From NCBI GenBank assembly GCA_003971905.1, contig RSEE01000007.1, positions 496,001 through 560,000 of the forward strand: a stretch of 64,000 bases of DNA. The letters run 5' to 3'. Below, piece after piece: positions 13,190-25,386 of the stretch. A program made the position numbers and the translations under genes. Position 1 is the stretch's first letter, and every line of letters begins with the position of its first letter. A model generated the notes under the pieces. That model had not been told where the DNA came from, made no database searches, and worked only from the letters and a program-made list of their open reading frames with translations. This DNA is from Moniliella sp. 'wahieum' (taxonomy: Eukaryota > Basidiomycota > Moniliellomycetes > Moniliellales > Moniliellaceae).

Positions 13190-16100
13190 TCATGTAGGCG
13201 CAACTATTTTCCCATCAACGGAGATCTGCTCCGGGTTTGAGCCTGTACGAGGAGCGAGGTCGATACGGTCTGAGTGCCCAAGTTGTCCCCCTCACGTTCT
13301 CCCATAGAGGGCGACGGTAGCCCAGTGCCCCCTGGGGAGAATGTGGGGGGATGGTGAAAAGGGTAGAGGAACGACGGCCGAGTCGGCGATGAGAGTCTTG
13401 GCAGGTTGTAACTTTCTGATACCGCGGTTACCTCCTCCTCCAGAAGTAGAAATGAGATCATTGCACAACAGCAACGTGGCCTTCTGGTTAGGCACCCACT
13501 CCTGTTTGCAACGTAGGCAGCTTACCGGTACCTGTCGTACTAGAGCCAGCCACTGCGGATTGGATCCCAGCCGATGTCTTGGGCACACCAACCTCAGCAG
13601 CAGGGAAGTGACCGATAGTAAAACTAGGTTTCACAATCCGCTTCAGAACCAGCGTGCCTTCCTTCAGCAGCCGGCGGCGGGGCTGAACCAAGGTGGACAA
13701 ACGCATGGATTGATACAGCCCATGCTGGAGAAAGTAAGTGTGCCAATCCCCCAACCGTTGCTCGTGTTCTGCCTGCCGTTTGGCCTCGTTCATCTCCTTG
13801 GCCACCGTCAACACAGAAACCAAGGCCGAGGAGAGGGTTTGACTAACGCAGCTCTCCGCTCCATCGGCCGAGCGGGTGTCACTTCAGTGCAACCGCACCA
13901 GGTCCTCCAGCATCAAACGGTAGCGTGGAATGCGCTGACTGGAAGTAAGAGATAACTCTCCAATCCTATGCCGACGATCGCGGGTCGGCAGCGGCCTTCT
14001 TGAGATACTTGTGCACCCGCTTCTGCTTGTTTACCGACAAGGGATCTGTTGCCGACAAGGTATCTGTCTTGTTGCTGCGGCTCGAACCAGGAAGTGCATT
14101 TCCTCGGTTCCACTGAGAGGATCCAAGATCGCCGACCGCCTACGCTTTACCGCGTCCCTTGGGGAATTGGGATGGATCGCCTCGCCCCAACTAATCACGA
14201 TTTGCTGGGCTAGGTCACAGTTGTTGGTGTACGTGATGTATGTACGGAGAAACGCGGTATGCTGAAGGAAGACCTGAGCAACCTGCTGCGTAGCAAGGAG
14301 GCACCGATCCTGGGCATCTTTGCTCTTCCACGTCTCATGCGAGGAGATCCGGGACAACAACTGCATGCCCGCCGAAGTGCCGGAAGGAAGGTATACTTGT
14401 GAAAGAACAGCAGTGCCTCCACATTGCCAAACACTGCCTTCTGTTGCCGAAGAGGGACGGGTGGCTTGTCCTTGAAAGTGCGGCAAGGTGCCACATACAC
14501 GTCAACAAGCGCCTGAAGCCCTTGAACATACGTTTCTTCCGATCCCACCAACTCTTCCAGCACCTTGCGCCTCCGCCCCGGATCATCGTGTGCGGTGGAT
14601 TGGAGATGCTCCACATGGTTGACAACCTTATACCGGTCCCCTGGCCACCCAGGAGCAAGGCTGGGAAGCCGGGCCGTGGACTGGGACGATGCGGATACGT
14701 GCCGGGAAACTGATTCAAAGGAGAAGACCGAAGGCGTGGCGACCGAACTGCTGGGCGAAGTAGGGAGTCCACCTCATTTCCCATCCGAGTGGAGTGGGTG
14801 GGGGTGACAGCGGGCAAGGGTGCTACTTTCTGCATGTTGGCTGAAACAGGGGAGGAGGCAGAAGGATGGAGGGCTTCCAAGTCTTGCAGGTACTGCAGCA
14901 ACGCCTTGACCCCGTACCCATGGACATCCTTCCGCTCTTCCTCCGCCTCGTGACTCCTCTTATCTGAGAACGAACGGGAAGGAAGCCGTAGCGGGCTTGG
15001 CTGAGCAGAGTTGTGTCGGCTTGGCTGGCCTGGCAGATCGTCTTGGCTGAGCCAGTGGGAGTGTCTGGTGAGGAAGACACAGGCGTTAAGACGGCTCCTG
15101 GGCCCGAGACTGCGCGGGTGCGGACGCCACTGGGGAACAGTTCGGTTCCTCCTACCGCGCGGGGAGCGACCGCATCTGGCGAGAAGGACAGAGGTCGGGA
15201 TGGGTTGGAGACGGTGCGTGATGGGGGTTTCGGCTTGTGCTTCAGCATGGCAGTCCAGGCCTGGGGGGTGGGGAGATGTTGAGGGATGAGAGCATCTTGC
15301 TTGGCGACTTCAAACTGATATGAGATGCTTTGGTAGGGGTCTTAGGGTGCAGATGGCTATCGGCCGACTTCCTCGGCAGTTGGGCGGAGAGGGAGGGATA
15401 TAGGAACTGGATGTCGAAATTGTTGAAGCCGAGGCGAGGAAAGGGTTGGAAAGGGGGAGAGTCGGGGCGACAGGTCCACAGGTGAATCAACCAGGGACCC
15501 ATCCGTGCTTAAGGAAGAAGAATGGCGAGGTGTGGTGGGAGCCAAAGATTGGTCATTTCGTCCCAAGGAGCTTCAAACGGATTGCCCTCTAGGCTCAATT
15601 CGCTTAAGTGCCGAAGACGGTGGAGCCAGGATGGAAGATGCGTCAACTCGTTGCGCGCCAAGCTTAGCGAGGTCAACTGCACCAGCCCTACCCATTCATC
15701 TGGTATGGAGGACAAGCCAGTATGATCAAGAGTGAGGCTGCGCAGCTTGGTAAAGTTACCGAGCCAATGGGGGGATCACGCAGAGGGTTGCCCGACAAGG
15801 TTAATTCTTCCAAGACGTGCACAGCCGGAGTGCTGCCGGTAAGTGGGATAGTGAACATTGGCTGAGATCGAGGGAGAGCAAGTGAGGCCCAACCGCAGGA
15901 GGACGTCGTCGAGCAGGCCGCTAACGTCCCCGCCCCACGTGCCCGGGATCCGCAGGTGTCGCACTGTGCCAAGAGCGGAAGTGGTGGCAATGGCTTTCGC
16001 AATGGTATGCGTCGACTTGCGCTCGAGGTGGATAGTGTGGGGAAGTGGGACGCGAGGGAAAGGGTCGCCGGGGGGACAGGCTGCGTTGGATGGGTATGGT

Positions 16101-16428
16101 GAGGGAATGGGACTGAGGAGTGGGACTGAGGCTGCGAGTGCGCTCGAGACGGGAGGCTCAGGAGAGATGGGGGACGAGGCCGGGAAGCCCCGCGCCGGGT
16201 ATGCGGACGATGGCAGTGGGCATGGCGGGGACCGGCTTTTGGAAGGGCAAGTAGAAAGGCAAGGTGGACAACAGCAACAAGAGAAAGCTCAGCGGCTGGA
16301 GATGGCGATGGGGATGTTGGTGCGCGAGGGTGAGCAAGAAGGGGAGAGGGCCGAGAGAAAAGCGCGCGAAGAGATGCTGGTGCACCACTGATGCTGCCCC
16401 CGTCTCGCACCGCCCCTGCTGATGCCAT
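13190..16428 (-). CDS. LRR-DH-PH Rho guanine nucleotide exchange factor
   Basis: The N-terminal part (about 15500-15960, minus strand) has leucine-rich repeats such as VLEELTLSGNPL, LVQLTSLSLARNELTHLP and LRHLSELSLEGNPF. A Ser/Pro-rich linker follows (about 14700-15500). The Dbl-homology domain begins RRKVLEELVGSEETYVQGL (about 14550-14570) and continues through LESYLLLPV, the start of the usual helix ending PVQRIPRY, near 13930-13950. A helix with AKEMNEAKRQAEHEQRLGDW (about 13740-13800) leads into a PH-like domain with LLKEGTLVLKR and ATLLLCNDLI. The likely stop is at 13190-13192, after the ending DGKIVAPT. DH-PH proteins load GTP on Rho/Rac/Cdc42 GTPases. Several frame changes interrupt the gene, including a premature stop just after the LLLPV helix. 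The first residues, including the start at 16428, are weakly supported. One gene rather than two is an inference from continuous same-strand frames. Confidence 0.75.
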
Positions 16429-19400
16429 CGGATGCAGTCATAGCCAGCCGCCTGGCCCCTGCGCCTCTTCTAGAGCCTTTTCGACGTTCGACAGGCTCCG
16501 ACTCAGCGAGCGACTCAGCGAAACGGACTCAGGCGTATAATGCTCAGCCTCAGCTGAGGCGTGTTTTATTAGCGCTGAGTGCGCTGAGTACTTAGAGCGT
16601 TGCACTTTAAAGTATGGCGTCTACGAGAAAATGAATGCAGAACCTCTCCGTATAACCCCGCGGTCTGAGATCCAAGTTACTCTTCTTGATCTGAGTACTC
16701 AACCACTCAACGTTAAACGTTAACTCAACCTCAGTCGACCCACACATAATAGCCACTATCTCATTCGCCACATCATGCATCATGCATCACACGTCGTCCC
16801 TTCCCGCCCCTCCCAGACTGCCCCCCGTCCCGGCACAGGGACTGTCGATAGCCCCCCTCGTCTCTCTGCCGCTCCGCCCGCAGTTGCTTGCAGTCGCCCC
16901 ACATCCACAAGTCTGCTGTGACCAACCAACCACGTCTGAGTGTACTCAAACTGAGTGTTGTTACGTGAATCTTATATTCCCCCGCAGGAGTTCGCCCACC
17001 ACGAAACACCCTGTTGTGGCACTACCATTAGCTACTGCAGATGACTATATCCATGTCAGCCGCAGGTGAGGCCGGTGACCGGTGATCGGTGACATGCTGA
17101 CAGATGACCACATCAGTGACTGTGGCTAGTGGCTAGTGACTAGTGGCATAGTGCTGCGTAATGATGACGTCGATGACGCGTGACGCGCGCATGACGCGTG
17201 ACGACCGTGAACGCGTGATGAATGGATGATGCAAGATATGATGTCCATTTCTGGATGATCGTTGATCGATGATCTCGATGATCGGTGATAGTCGGATGAC
17301 GTCGATGGTATGACAAGTATTTGTATAGTAAGGGCAGGCGAGGCGGGCCGTGAGACGATGACAATCCATAAGAGGAAGGCTGCCTGTCTCCTCTTCATCC
17401 TCTTCCTTCTCCCGGCACACTCGCCAGAGCAGGTGCGAGAGCTTGACGGTTCCTCCCTCACTTGCTGACCATCGCTCGGGAGCGTAGCCACTGGCTGTGA
17501 TTTTACTGAATATTTGCTGTCTCGCTCCGTTGCACCTACAAGCCATATTAGGCGCTTCAACGGCAGTTACCTCCATGCCAGAAGTTATCCCTGTCGTATG
17601 TCCTAACAATTAGTGGCCATTATACCCCCTGTTACATTGGAGCAACATGGGCAAAAATCCGCTGAACCTATAAAGAGGCTGGTCCATTGTCCGGCGTGTG
17701 CTCTGCTTTTGCTCGTTCCACAACCAGCTCAACAGGTAGCCCTGGTATCTCCTGCGCCTGTAGAGAACGACATGAGGTACCCGGACGGACAAGGAGGCCG
17801 GACCGCTCTACGTCACCAATGCGTGGCTCGGTCTCTTCCTCCTTTAATGGCTGCCCAAACACGAGGACCGAGAGGCGGAGCGACGACGCAACGGTTGTGG
17901 GGAGATAAGGCTGTGGTACATGCATCCGCTGTCCCTTCTTCTCATTCCTCCGTTCTTGTATCCAGCCCGTTGGGGGATTCACGTCCAATTTCTATTATCT
18001 GGCAAGATGAAGAAAGGGGGGGGTGGGGCAGAGGGGCCGCGTGCTGGACTTGGACGCTGAGCCTGCCAGCCGGACCGCCTCTCGACATGTGGGTGGGAAG
18101 CAACCGAGCCTGTTGCTGCATGCCACAACAGCACTGGCTTGGCTTGAGTATTGCCCATATATAGGTACTGAATCGTTTGAATGCTTTTCATTCCAGCATG
18201 TCGCGGGCCTTGAGGGCCCGCATCGTCGGAGGGTTCGACTTGATCACAACCGAGAGGTTGCTGGGGTAACAATAGTAGTCGGTTATAATAGGTGTTGGAT
18301 ATGGGTGCGGACTACAGGGATAGGGGCTAAGATTGGAGATGCTAAAGGTGGTGACATTGTCACTGGCACTACAGAGGGGGTGGGGGGGTGGAGGCATAGG
18401 AAGATGCAGAGCCCACTTGTTGACTGTATGAGCAAGTGGGGAATAATCTGGGGGGATGATGGCATTCTGCACTTACGACAGCATCTGACGCACCTGCACT
18501 TGAGGATCAGGAAAAATCATTGGCAATGATACACCAGATTGGTAAGAAGAAAACAGGGGTGCTAGGCGTAGGCTCTGCAGCCGTCCGCCCCAGGACTGGG
18601 AAGATCTGGACGGAATTCTAGATGCTGTGGGGTGTCGAACCTGTCTTCTGCACACTATTTGACGTCTTTGAGAAAAGACGGGCGACAACCGTGCAGACTT
18701 ATGCGGCGGAGAATCGGGTTTTCGCAAGTTGCTTTGCGGGGCTCTTTGGACAAAAGGACACTTCTCAATTATACAGAGGTGGATTTTCATGAGGATGGTA
18801 CAAAAGTGACGACGCGGGGAGGTGGGCTTGGATGAGGCGACAGCAGTGCTGCTGCGGCATGTGAGGCGTGGGACAATGTGATTGCACCATGGACGGCGCC
18901 CGAAGTGCAGGGTCCATCGTGGCCAAAAACCAGGGTTGGGGCAGAAGAGGGAAGATGGAGAGGTGGAAGCTGTCCATAGCTTTTAATCCACACAATGAGA
19001 ATACTCCGTGCCCACTGGCTGCTTGGGGCAGAGTGATGAAGTTCATCAGGATTATGGACCTCATGATCGACAGTCGTCCCTCCTCCACCCACAACCACAG
19101 GAATCTGGGAGAGCACCCTGTGGAAGTGAGACAGAAGGTTGTTTTCTCGTTCGTGAGACGAGCCCACTATAATATCGGTGTGCTACTATACCAACTAACT
19201 TCCGTTGTATTTCAGCTCGACGTCAGGCGTCAGAGCGCGCCAAGCTCGTCAAGCCTGTGATCAGCGCTGACCCTCAGGAGCTCAAGGCATGGTGTTTGTG
19301 GCTTTTGCTGTGGGGTTTCCTCTACTAGGCTTTTACCTCACAAACACGTACTTATGCATTTGGGTGGCCATATCACCTGGGACGTGTGAAATGCGGCATG

Positions 19401-20004
19401 TGGCCCCCCTCCCAGTTGCTCGTCCACACTGGCCATTGTTCATTTTCTTCCCAGGGATGTTGACACCACGTCACCTTCCAATCCAGCCATGCCGAACGCT
19501 GGGGCGGGGAGCGCCACGGTGCTGCAAGCCGCAATTGGCGAGGGATCGGGCTCGGGTCCCAGCCTGGGGCAGGAGGGAGAAGCGCATGGAACGCACATGA
19601 GGTGCACACGAGATACACATGCGCCGCCAGCAGCCTGTTCGCACGCCCACCTCCGTCGCCACGTGGCAACGTACCACGTGGAAGCCAGCGATTCGGTCTT
19701 GCAACTTGCAGCCTCTTCTACCGGCTACCACACGCCAGGGGAGGCAGGCGACAATCACCGGTTATCCGGCACTAGTGGCCCACCGGTGACCGAGGACTGA
19801 AGACTGCCCGTGTGCGTGCCAAGTCAACATCATCGATCATCAATCATTGCATCCTAGATCCTGCCCAAGCTAGGAGGCGTGATCACACGTCCCGCGATCA
19901 CGGGCGTGCCAGCCGCAACTGGACATCGCAAACCTTGTGGGCATCGCCAATTCATCCGTCTCTCTACCACCCCTTCCACCACCACCTCCCCCCCTCCCCC
20001 ACCC
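16429..20004. other. Intergenic, no supported gene
   Basis: About 3.6 kb between the divergent RhoGEF and ERV29 genes. It contains palindromic microsatellites (CTGAGT/CTCAGC words near 16500-16600, CATCATGCATCATGCATC at 16770-16790, CTAGTGGCTAGTGACTAGTG near 17125, GATCGATGATC near 17265). A plus-strand frame of 183 codons (17613-18164) and a minus-strand frame of 106 codons (17668-17988) overlap each other, and neither shows a known domain. I cannot support a gene here. Confidence 0.4.
19658..19682. promoter_or_regulatory. Pair of CACGTG boxes upstream of ERV29
   Basis: Two CACGTG hexamers start 15 bp apart, at 19660 and 19675. The first sits in the 10-bp palindrome GCCACGTGGC; both share CCACGTGG. 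They lie about 330 bp upstream of the ERV29 start codon. CACGTG is the core of bHLH sites, and CCACG is a half-site of ER-stress elements in animals. A regulatory role here is inference. Confidence 0.3.
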
Positions 20005-21179
20005 ATGGCGTACCAACAGCCCTACGCTTCTCATCTCAACGCACGGGGCGCAGCTGCGGCCGGTGGAGCCTATGCCGCCCCACACAGTGCTGCTGCCCCC
20101 TCGAGCGGCGTGCACGCCTATGGGACCGCTCCTGCCCCAGGGTTTGTCCAGCAACAGCCTGCCTATGGCGGCGCAGCACCATATGCCCAGGCTCCCTCCT
20201 ATGGGGGAGGTGCTGCCTTCTCCTCCAACGGGTTTGGCCCCACTGGCGGTTTTGGTGGCGGGGGATACGCGCCTTCCCCTATGCCTCCCGCTCCACTGCG
20301 TCTTCCGCTCCTTCGGAAGGATTTCTGGCTCAACTCCAGTCTCATCCCTGGGTTGCCCGTCTGGAGGAAGTGTCGTCGACAGCCGAAGATTTCATCGACA
20401 CCTACACACATCCGCTCAAACCTTACCTGCCCGGCTTTGGACGCTTCCTGATTGTCGCTACGTTTCTGGAAGATGCGTTCCGGCTCGTGACCCATTGGAG
20501 CGACCAAGTCTACTTTCTCCAAAGGCACCGCCACATCCCTTGGGGAATTACGCACATCTTTCTCATTCTCAACATGATCATCATGGTTGCCGCGTCGCTT
20601 GCTGTCATTGCCCGGCGCTACCCCGAGGCGTCGGTAGGGGCCCTGTTGGGAATCCAGTTGATCCAAGGTGTCGCATACGGTATGCTTTGGGACTGGCACT
20701 TTGTCCTACGCACTTTCCATCACGGGTGGCCTGCTCATGTGCCTGTCCGACTCGCTTGCTGTGCAAAAGAAGAGCCAGCGGCTGTTCGCTGGCCTGCCCT
20801 CGCTCGGAGTGAGTGAAAGCGACAAAAACCTCTACCTTCAACTCGCTGGCCGTGTTCTGCTTATCTTCCTCTTCATTGGGTTTGCCTTTCATGGCGAGTG
20901 GAGCTTTTTGCGTGCATCACCATCGTGCTCGGCCTGGGTGCTTGCGCTATGGTTGCCGTCGGCTTCAAGGCGCGCTGGTCAGCCTCTTTTCTCGTCTTGC
21001 TCCTCTCCGTTTTCAACCTGGCAGTCAACAACTTTTGGTCGGTCAACAGGAAACACCCCAGCCATGACTTTTTGCGGTACGACTTTTTCCAAACTCTCTC
21101 CATTGTAGGTGGCCTGCTGCTTTTGGTCAACATGGGCCCTGGTTCCTACTCGATTGACGAGAGCAAAAAGGCGACCTGA
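20005..21179 (+). CDS. ERV29: SURF4/Erv29-family ER cargo receptor
   Basis: A multi-pass membrane protein that collects soluble secretory cargo into COPII vesicles in the early secretory pathway. The ATG at 20005 opens a Gly/Ala/Tyr-rich leader (MAYQQPYASH, about 90 residues). The family core begins at AEDFIDTYTHPLKPYLPGFG and continues with FLEDAFRLVTHWSDQ, transmembrane segments such as IFLILNMIIMVAASLAVI, then SITGGLLMCLSDSLAV, LLIFLFIGFAFHGEW and NFWSVNRKHPSHDFLRYDFF. It ends SIDESKKAT, a C-terminal KKxx dilysine signal for retrieval to the ER. The reading frame changes three times (about 20283, 20700 and 20900), each where one base would restore the family sequence, so I read the gene as intact with assembly errors. 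The Gly/Ala-rich leader is longer than in yeast Erv29. Confidence 0.93.
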
Positions 21180-21970
21180 GAAGACGTGGGCTTCGACGTT
21201 CGTTCCCCTTTGCTATCGATTATCACCCTTTGATTATAGCTCCTGTCTTGCCCCTTTGTCACGACCCAAGGTTCTAACTGTTCGGAGGGGGCTGAAGTAT
21301 CGAGCTGCCCACAGTTAGCGGATCGGAACTTGAATCATGCGTTGTGGCGATGCCTTCGACGCCACAACCCGCTTTTCTTCCTTTATTGTTTGTTTTACAA
21401 AGCGGCCACAGCCTCCCAGATCATGGTCGCCGATGTTTGACTGAGGAACACGTTGATGTTACGATTCCCGGAAGCAATTGCGTGCAGGGTAGCTCATACA
21501 GCTCATGACTTGCGGCACGGGGATACTAGGCTTTCTGCAAGTTTTTTAGGTCCATACAGGCCAGTCGACACATCCGCCTCTTCCCAGGCCATCCGTGTAG
21601 ATAGAACGATGCCCGTAGAACGGTAGGCTAAACGGTAGGCTATCAGTGGTTTCATCTAGTACTACTTCTACTATTCATGACAAACGGGTCCTTTTCCGAT
21701 TCCCTTAGGCGATGCGTTTCAACAGGTATGAGCTCAGGAGGGGTAGGTCTCTGCTAGAAACATGGTTACATTCGAAGAAGGCTTGGCCCAAAACTGAGGT
21801 GAAAGTGAGGCGTGCATAATGCGGTTGTGAGACCGCGGCTTGATGAAAGGTGGAAAAAGGTACAAGAACATAACGCGAGCCGAGCAATGCAGGAGGACAA
21901 ACACCAACCGGGTCCGTCCAAAGCGCAAACCCCACACCAATTCGGCCATGTTCTTGGCCCTCCCCCTCGC
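21180..21970. other. Convergent 3' intergenic region
   Basis: It separates the stop codons of ERV29 (plus) and the PFK26-type gene (minus). Only short overlapping frames are seen. GTAGAACGGTAGGCTAAACGGTAGGC near 21617-21642 is a small direct repeat. No gene or RNA is supported. Confidence 0.5.
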
Positions 21971-24030
21971 TCACAGCACAGTCACTTGGGGGGTATCGTC
22001 AACGATGCCCGTGTCCCCTAATTCGTCCGCAAGTTGTTCCAACGCGGCAGCTCGTTGCCGTTCCCGCCGCTCTCTCCGCTGCCTCCTCCTCATCCTCCGA
22101 CAAGAACACTGCATCGTCCTGCTGGGGCAATGTAAGCGGCGGTATGGCATGCCCTGGCACATGCACATGGGACAGATGCGGACGAGGCGAGACGGGACCA
22201 TAAGCAGGCGTGAGAGGGTGCAGGGTGGCGCCAAAGTGGGGACTGGGTAAAGTGCCGCGGCTGCTGCGTGCACTGCGTGGTGCCAAGTACGGCGAAGCGG
22301 GAGGTGGTGCGAGAATGGGCACGGGACGCCGTGGCAGCGCGTTGTTCACGCACCCAAGCTTGGTCTCGTTGGCGCCGACGCTGAAGCGGGTCCCAAAAGT
22401 GATGTGCCTTAGTTTGCATCCCATACGCTTGGGGCGTAATCTCAATCACATCGCCTTCGGGTACGTCAATGTGGGGGATCTCATGAGGAGAGCGACCTTG
22501 GAGGTAGCCAAGCAGGACCCGAAGCACGCTCGACTGTGCCACAATCAACAGATCCGAAGCGTTCCGTTCCAACTCCATAATCACCGGTTCAATTCGCACA
22601 CACAAGTCGTGGTACGACTCGGCACGCGGGTACCGCGCGCCATAGGGCTCGGTTTGCAACCGCTGGTACTCGACGGGTACATCGCTTTGATCTCTTCTTC
22701 GGGCATGCCGTCGACCATTCCCGGGTTGAGCTCGCACAACTGCGACTTTTCCACCACCTTGTCCCCCAACTCGGGGAAAAAGGAGCAGGTGTGGGCGGCC
22801 CGACGCCGGTTCGACGTCCAGACTTCGAGGCGCCGAGATGGCACATCGGACCCGGCCGAACTGACAGGCCGCGAGGGTAGGCCCGGAAGCGCCGAGGACG
22901 GCAGTTCCGCCTTGTCCCGCTTTGCAGCGTTAGCACTCTGCGACTCGGACGTGAGCCCGGTGAACCCGGCCCGACTGCCAACAGGCCTGGGGAAGCGGCA
23001 GTGGGGGACGAAGCAGCGGAACGTTCGCGCTCACGGCGCAATTTGTCCATAAACTCTGTCAGTTCTTCGGCGTACTGCCAGCCCAAGGAGGAGAGGTCAG
23101 CGTCGGCCTTGTACAGATGCTCGACCAAGGCCTCGCCAGCACGAGCAAGGTAGATGGTGCGATCGCGATTATGCACGTTCATGAGGAAGAAACAGATACG
23201 AGACTGGAGGTAGCCGCGAATGTTGTTGACAATGACCCGTTGGCCTACGTTGAGATCTTGACGTACGACAGCTGCGGGTTGGTGATCGTCTCATACTCGG
23301 ACTCACGCATGCGAATGCGCCTGTGAAAGTCCTTGAGCGCCTCGCCTTTCTTCCAGCCTGGTAGTCGGGGCTGCCGAGCTTGACGGCACGAATGTTGTTC
23401 TCAATGATGGCGGGGTCGTCACACACTGTTTCAAGAAACATCACGAGACGTGGAGGGGGGCAAACTTGGCCAGCAGTGCCTCGCGTGTGTGTTGTTGGCC
23501 ATTGTTGGGTCATAAATCACCACCTGGTTGCCCGCTTTGAAGTAGGCAGCGACTTGATCGTCAAATTCAAACAAGATGCGGCCGCGGAGCTGTTCCGTCG
23601 ACGCTGTCCCGCCTCCGACGGCAAAGTAGTCGCTGGGAAGATCATCCGGCTTGCCCAGCCGCGTGCGGCGGTAGTCGCCCAGGGAAAACACCTTGGCCTT
23701 GACGCCGAGCCAGAGCAGATAGCGCTCCAGGGCATGGCTCAGGTGCGTCTTGCCACGCGCGGGCAGGCCGACAGTGGCAATCAAGATCTGACCGGCATGG
23801 AAAGCTGGCCCGAGGCGGTCGCTGTGGCGAGAGAGAGAGGCGGGGGTGAGCATGGGGGGCGCAAAGGGGGCAGGGGGAGGGGCAGCGGACGGACTGTAGA
23901 GCGGGGCGGCCATGGGAGCCGAGACGAAGGGCGGGCGGAGAAGAGCGGCGGCGGAGGTGGTGTGGTGGTTGGATGGCCGCACTTGCGCCGAGCGTTGCGG
24001 GAAGCGCCCCTGGAGGAAAAATGCAGTCAC
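21971..24030 (-). CDS. PFK26: 6-phosphofructo-2-kinase with inactive-looking bisphosphatase domain
   Basis: Makes fructose 2,6-bisphosphate, the activator of phosphofructokinase-1. The kinase half carries the P-loop [12 protein letters not shown] (about 23745-23785) followed by [20 protein letters not shown] and [35 protein letters not shown] and LGSPDY follow near 23370-23440. The phosphatase-like half begins [13 protein letters not shown] (23129-23165), then [33 protein letters not shown] and [18 protein letters not shown]. Active bisphosphatases have RHGE and a second histidine in a CHQAV-like motif; here these read RAGE (Ala codon at 23138-23140) and AQSSV (Gln codon at 22534-22536), in locally clean frames. 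So this is probably a kinase-only enzyme, as in yeast Pfk26. The C-terminal tail is Pro-rich then acidic ([15 protein letters not shown]), ending DDTPQVTVL. An acceptor-like TTTTCCTCCAG near 24015 suggests an upstream exon; MAAPLYSPS (about 23913) is another possible start. Confidence 0.9.
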
Positions 24031-24048
24031 GACTAGTCAGTGGTGGTT

Positions 24049-24075
24049 GACGCTGACGCTGACGCTGACGCTGAC
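24049..24075. repeat. GACGCT hexamer tandem repeat
   Basis: The unit GACGCT is repeated about 4.5 times (27 bp), just upstream of the PFK26-type gene. Confidence 0.85.
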
Positions 24076-24738
24076 CGCTGAACTTGAGCGCCCAGGAGCG
24101 CGGCGGCGCACAGCAAGGCACTCCCACGCGCACTATGTAGAGGACGACGTCTGCCGCAGAGGCACCACACCGTTTACCCCACACGCCCAGCACGACCCAA
24201 GCCAAACAGGCGGCTGAACTTGCTTCCGTAATGCACCCGGGGTCGGTGTACCCCGGCCATCGCGGCACACAGGCACCCGAGCGCCCCGTTTCCCGCTTCG
24301 CCCTGCCGCGGCTGCCACGAGCATCTACGTCATCGATCCGCACCATCTCTCGCCGCAGCTGGCACCCCTCCACGCCAGCCATGGCCACCCCCCCATCGCC
24401 AGCAGCAGTCACTAGTCACGCGTCACGCCCTAGTCGATCTCCATTGCCTTCTTCATCAGCATCTGAGATCTGAGTCTCAGACCGGTCTCTGACCCCCTCG
24501 CGCCGACGCAGCCCTTTTTGTCCCACATCTCGCGCCCCGGTCGCCCCTTTTAATAATAGCTCCGCGCTTTCGCCGACTGGATTGGATTGTGGATTGAAAT
24601 CCGAACGTTTCTCTGGGCTTTCAGTTGAACCAGTCGCAGATTGCACGCGTCCTGAGAGGCCTGCAGCCTGATCGAGATCGACTTGGATCATCTCTTCCTC
24701 AGACGGCAGGGCGATGCCGGTGATGTGGCACAGGGGCT

Positions 24739-24799
24739 CAGGAGCACAGGAGCACAGGAGCACAGGAGCACAGGTAGGAGCACAGGTAGGAGCACAGGT
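24739..24799. repeat. GGAGCACA-type minisatellite
   Basis: The 10-bp unit AGGAGCACAG (read as CAGGAGCACA) is repeated four times, followed by two longer units containing CAGGTAGGAGCA. It is clearly tandem and lies in a non-coding stretch. Confidence 0.85.
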
Positions 24800-25386
24800 G
24801 GCGCCCTCTGCCTGAGACCTGACATGTGGCATGCCGTCGGGATTTGGGCTCCTGCAGGAGCTCTTCCAATCGAGCAGCTTTCACCTTCTCTCGTCCTGGT
24901 GGAAGGCAACAACTACAGGCAGGCAGCAAAAAAAGAGGCACATACGCTCATCGTTTGCAAGTGGCAGACACAGGTAGTAGGTGTATCTGTCGCACTGCAC
25001 TATGAGCACGCCCCCTAGGCCCACATATCTCCAATCTATTCCCCGGCATGCTCTTTGCCACCTACATTACCCACACCTCTCCTCACACACGGGTGCCCCC
25101 TCTTTGCCTTGCGTCCACGGCAGATTCGTCGCCTTTTTGGTCCAGCTTCAATGCACGCCATGCTGAATCCGCATGGAGACACGTGGAGGCTTGAGCTGTG
25201 TGCCGGAGAGAGAGTATAATGGACAGCACACATCCAACCGCCCCATTGACGCAAAGCAGGGAAAGCATGCCAGCCTCGAAGTGGCAGACGCCCCGCATAG
25301 CCCTCGTTCTTGCTTACAAGGTAGGAGTCCACAGCGTTCGTTACAGGATGGTGTTTGATGCAAATCTCGGTCCGCAGCCTCAACCT

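Larger units (their letters stand above)
24031..25386. other. Intergenic, with two short tandem arrays
   Basis: This is the upstream side of the PFK26-type gene and may hold a first exon of it. No ORF shows a recognised domain. Listed separately are a hexamer array at 24049-24075 and a GGAGCACA array at 24739-24799. The remaining sequence to the tRNA gene at 25387 shows no gene. Confidence 0.4.

Noticed and set aside
17613-18164. A 183-codon plus-strand gene
   Set aside because: It overlaps an equally open minus-strand frame, has no recognised domain, and sits in a repeat-rich spacer.
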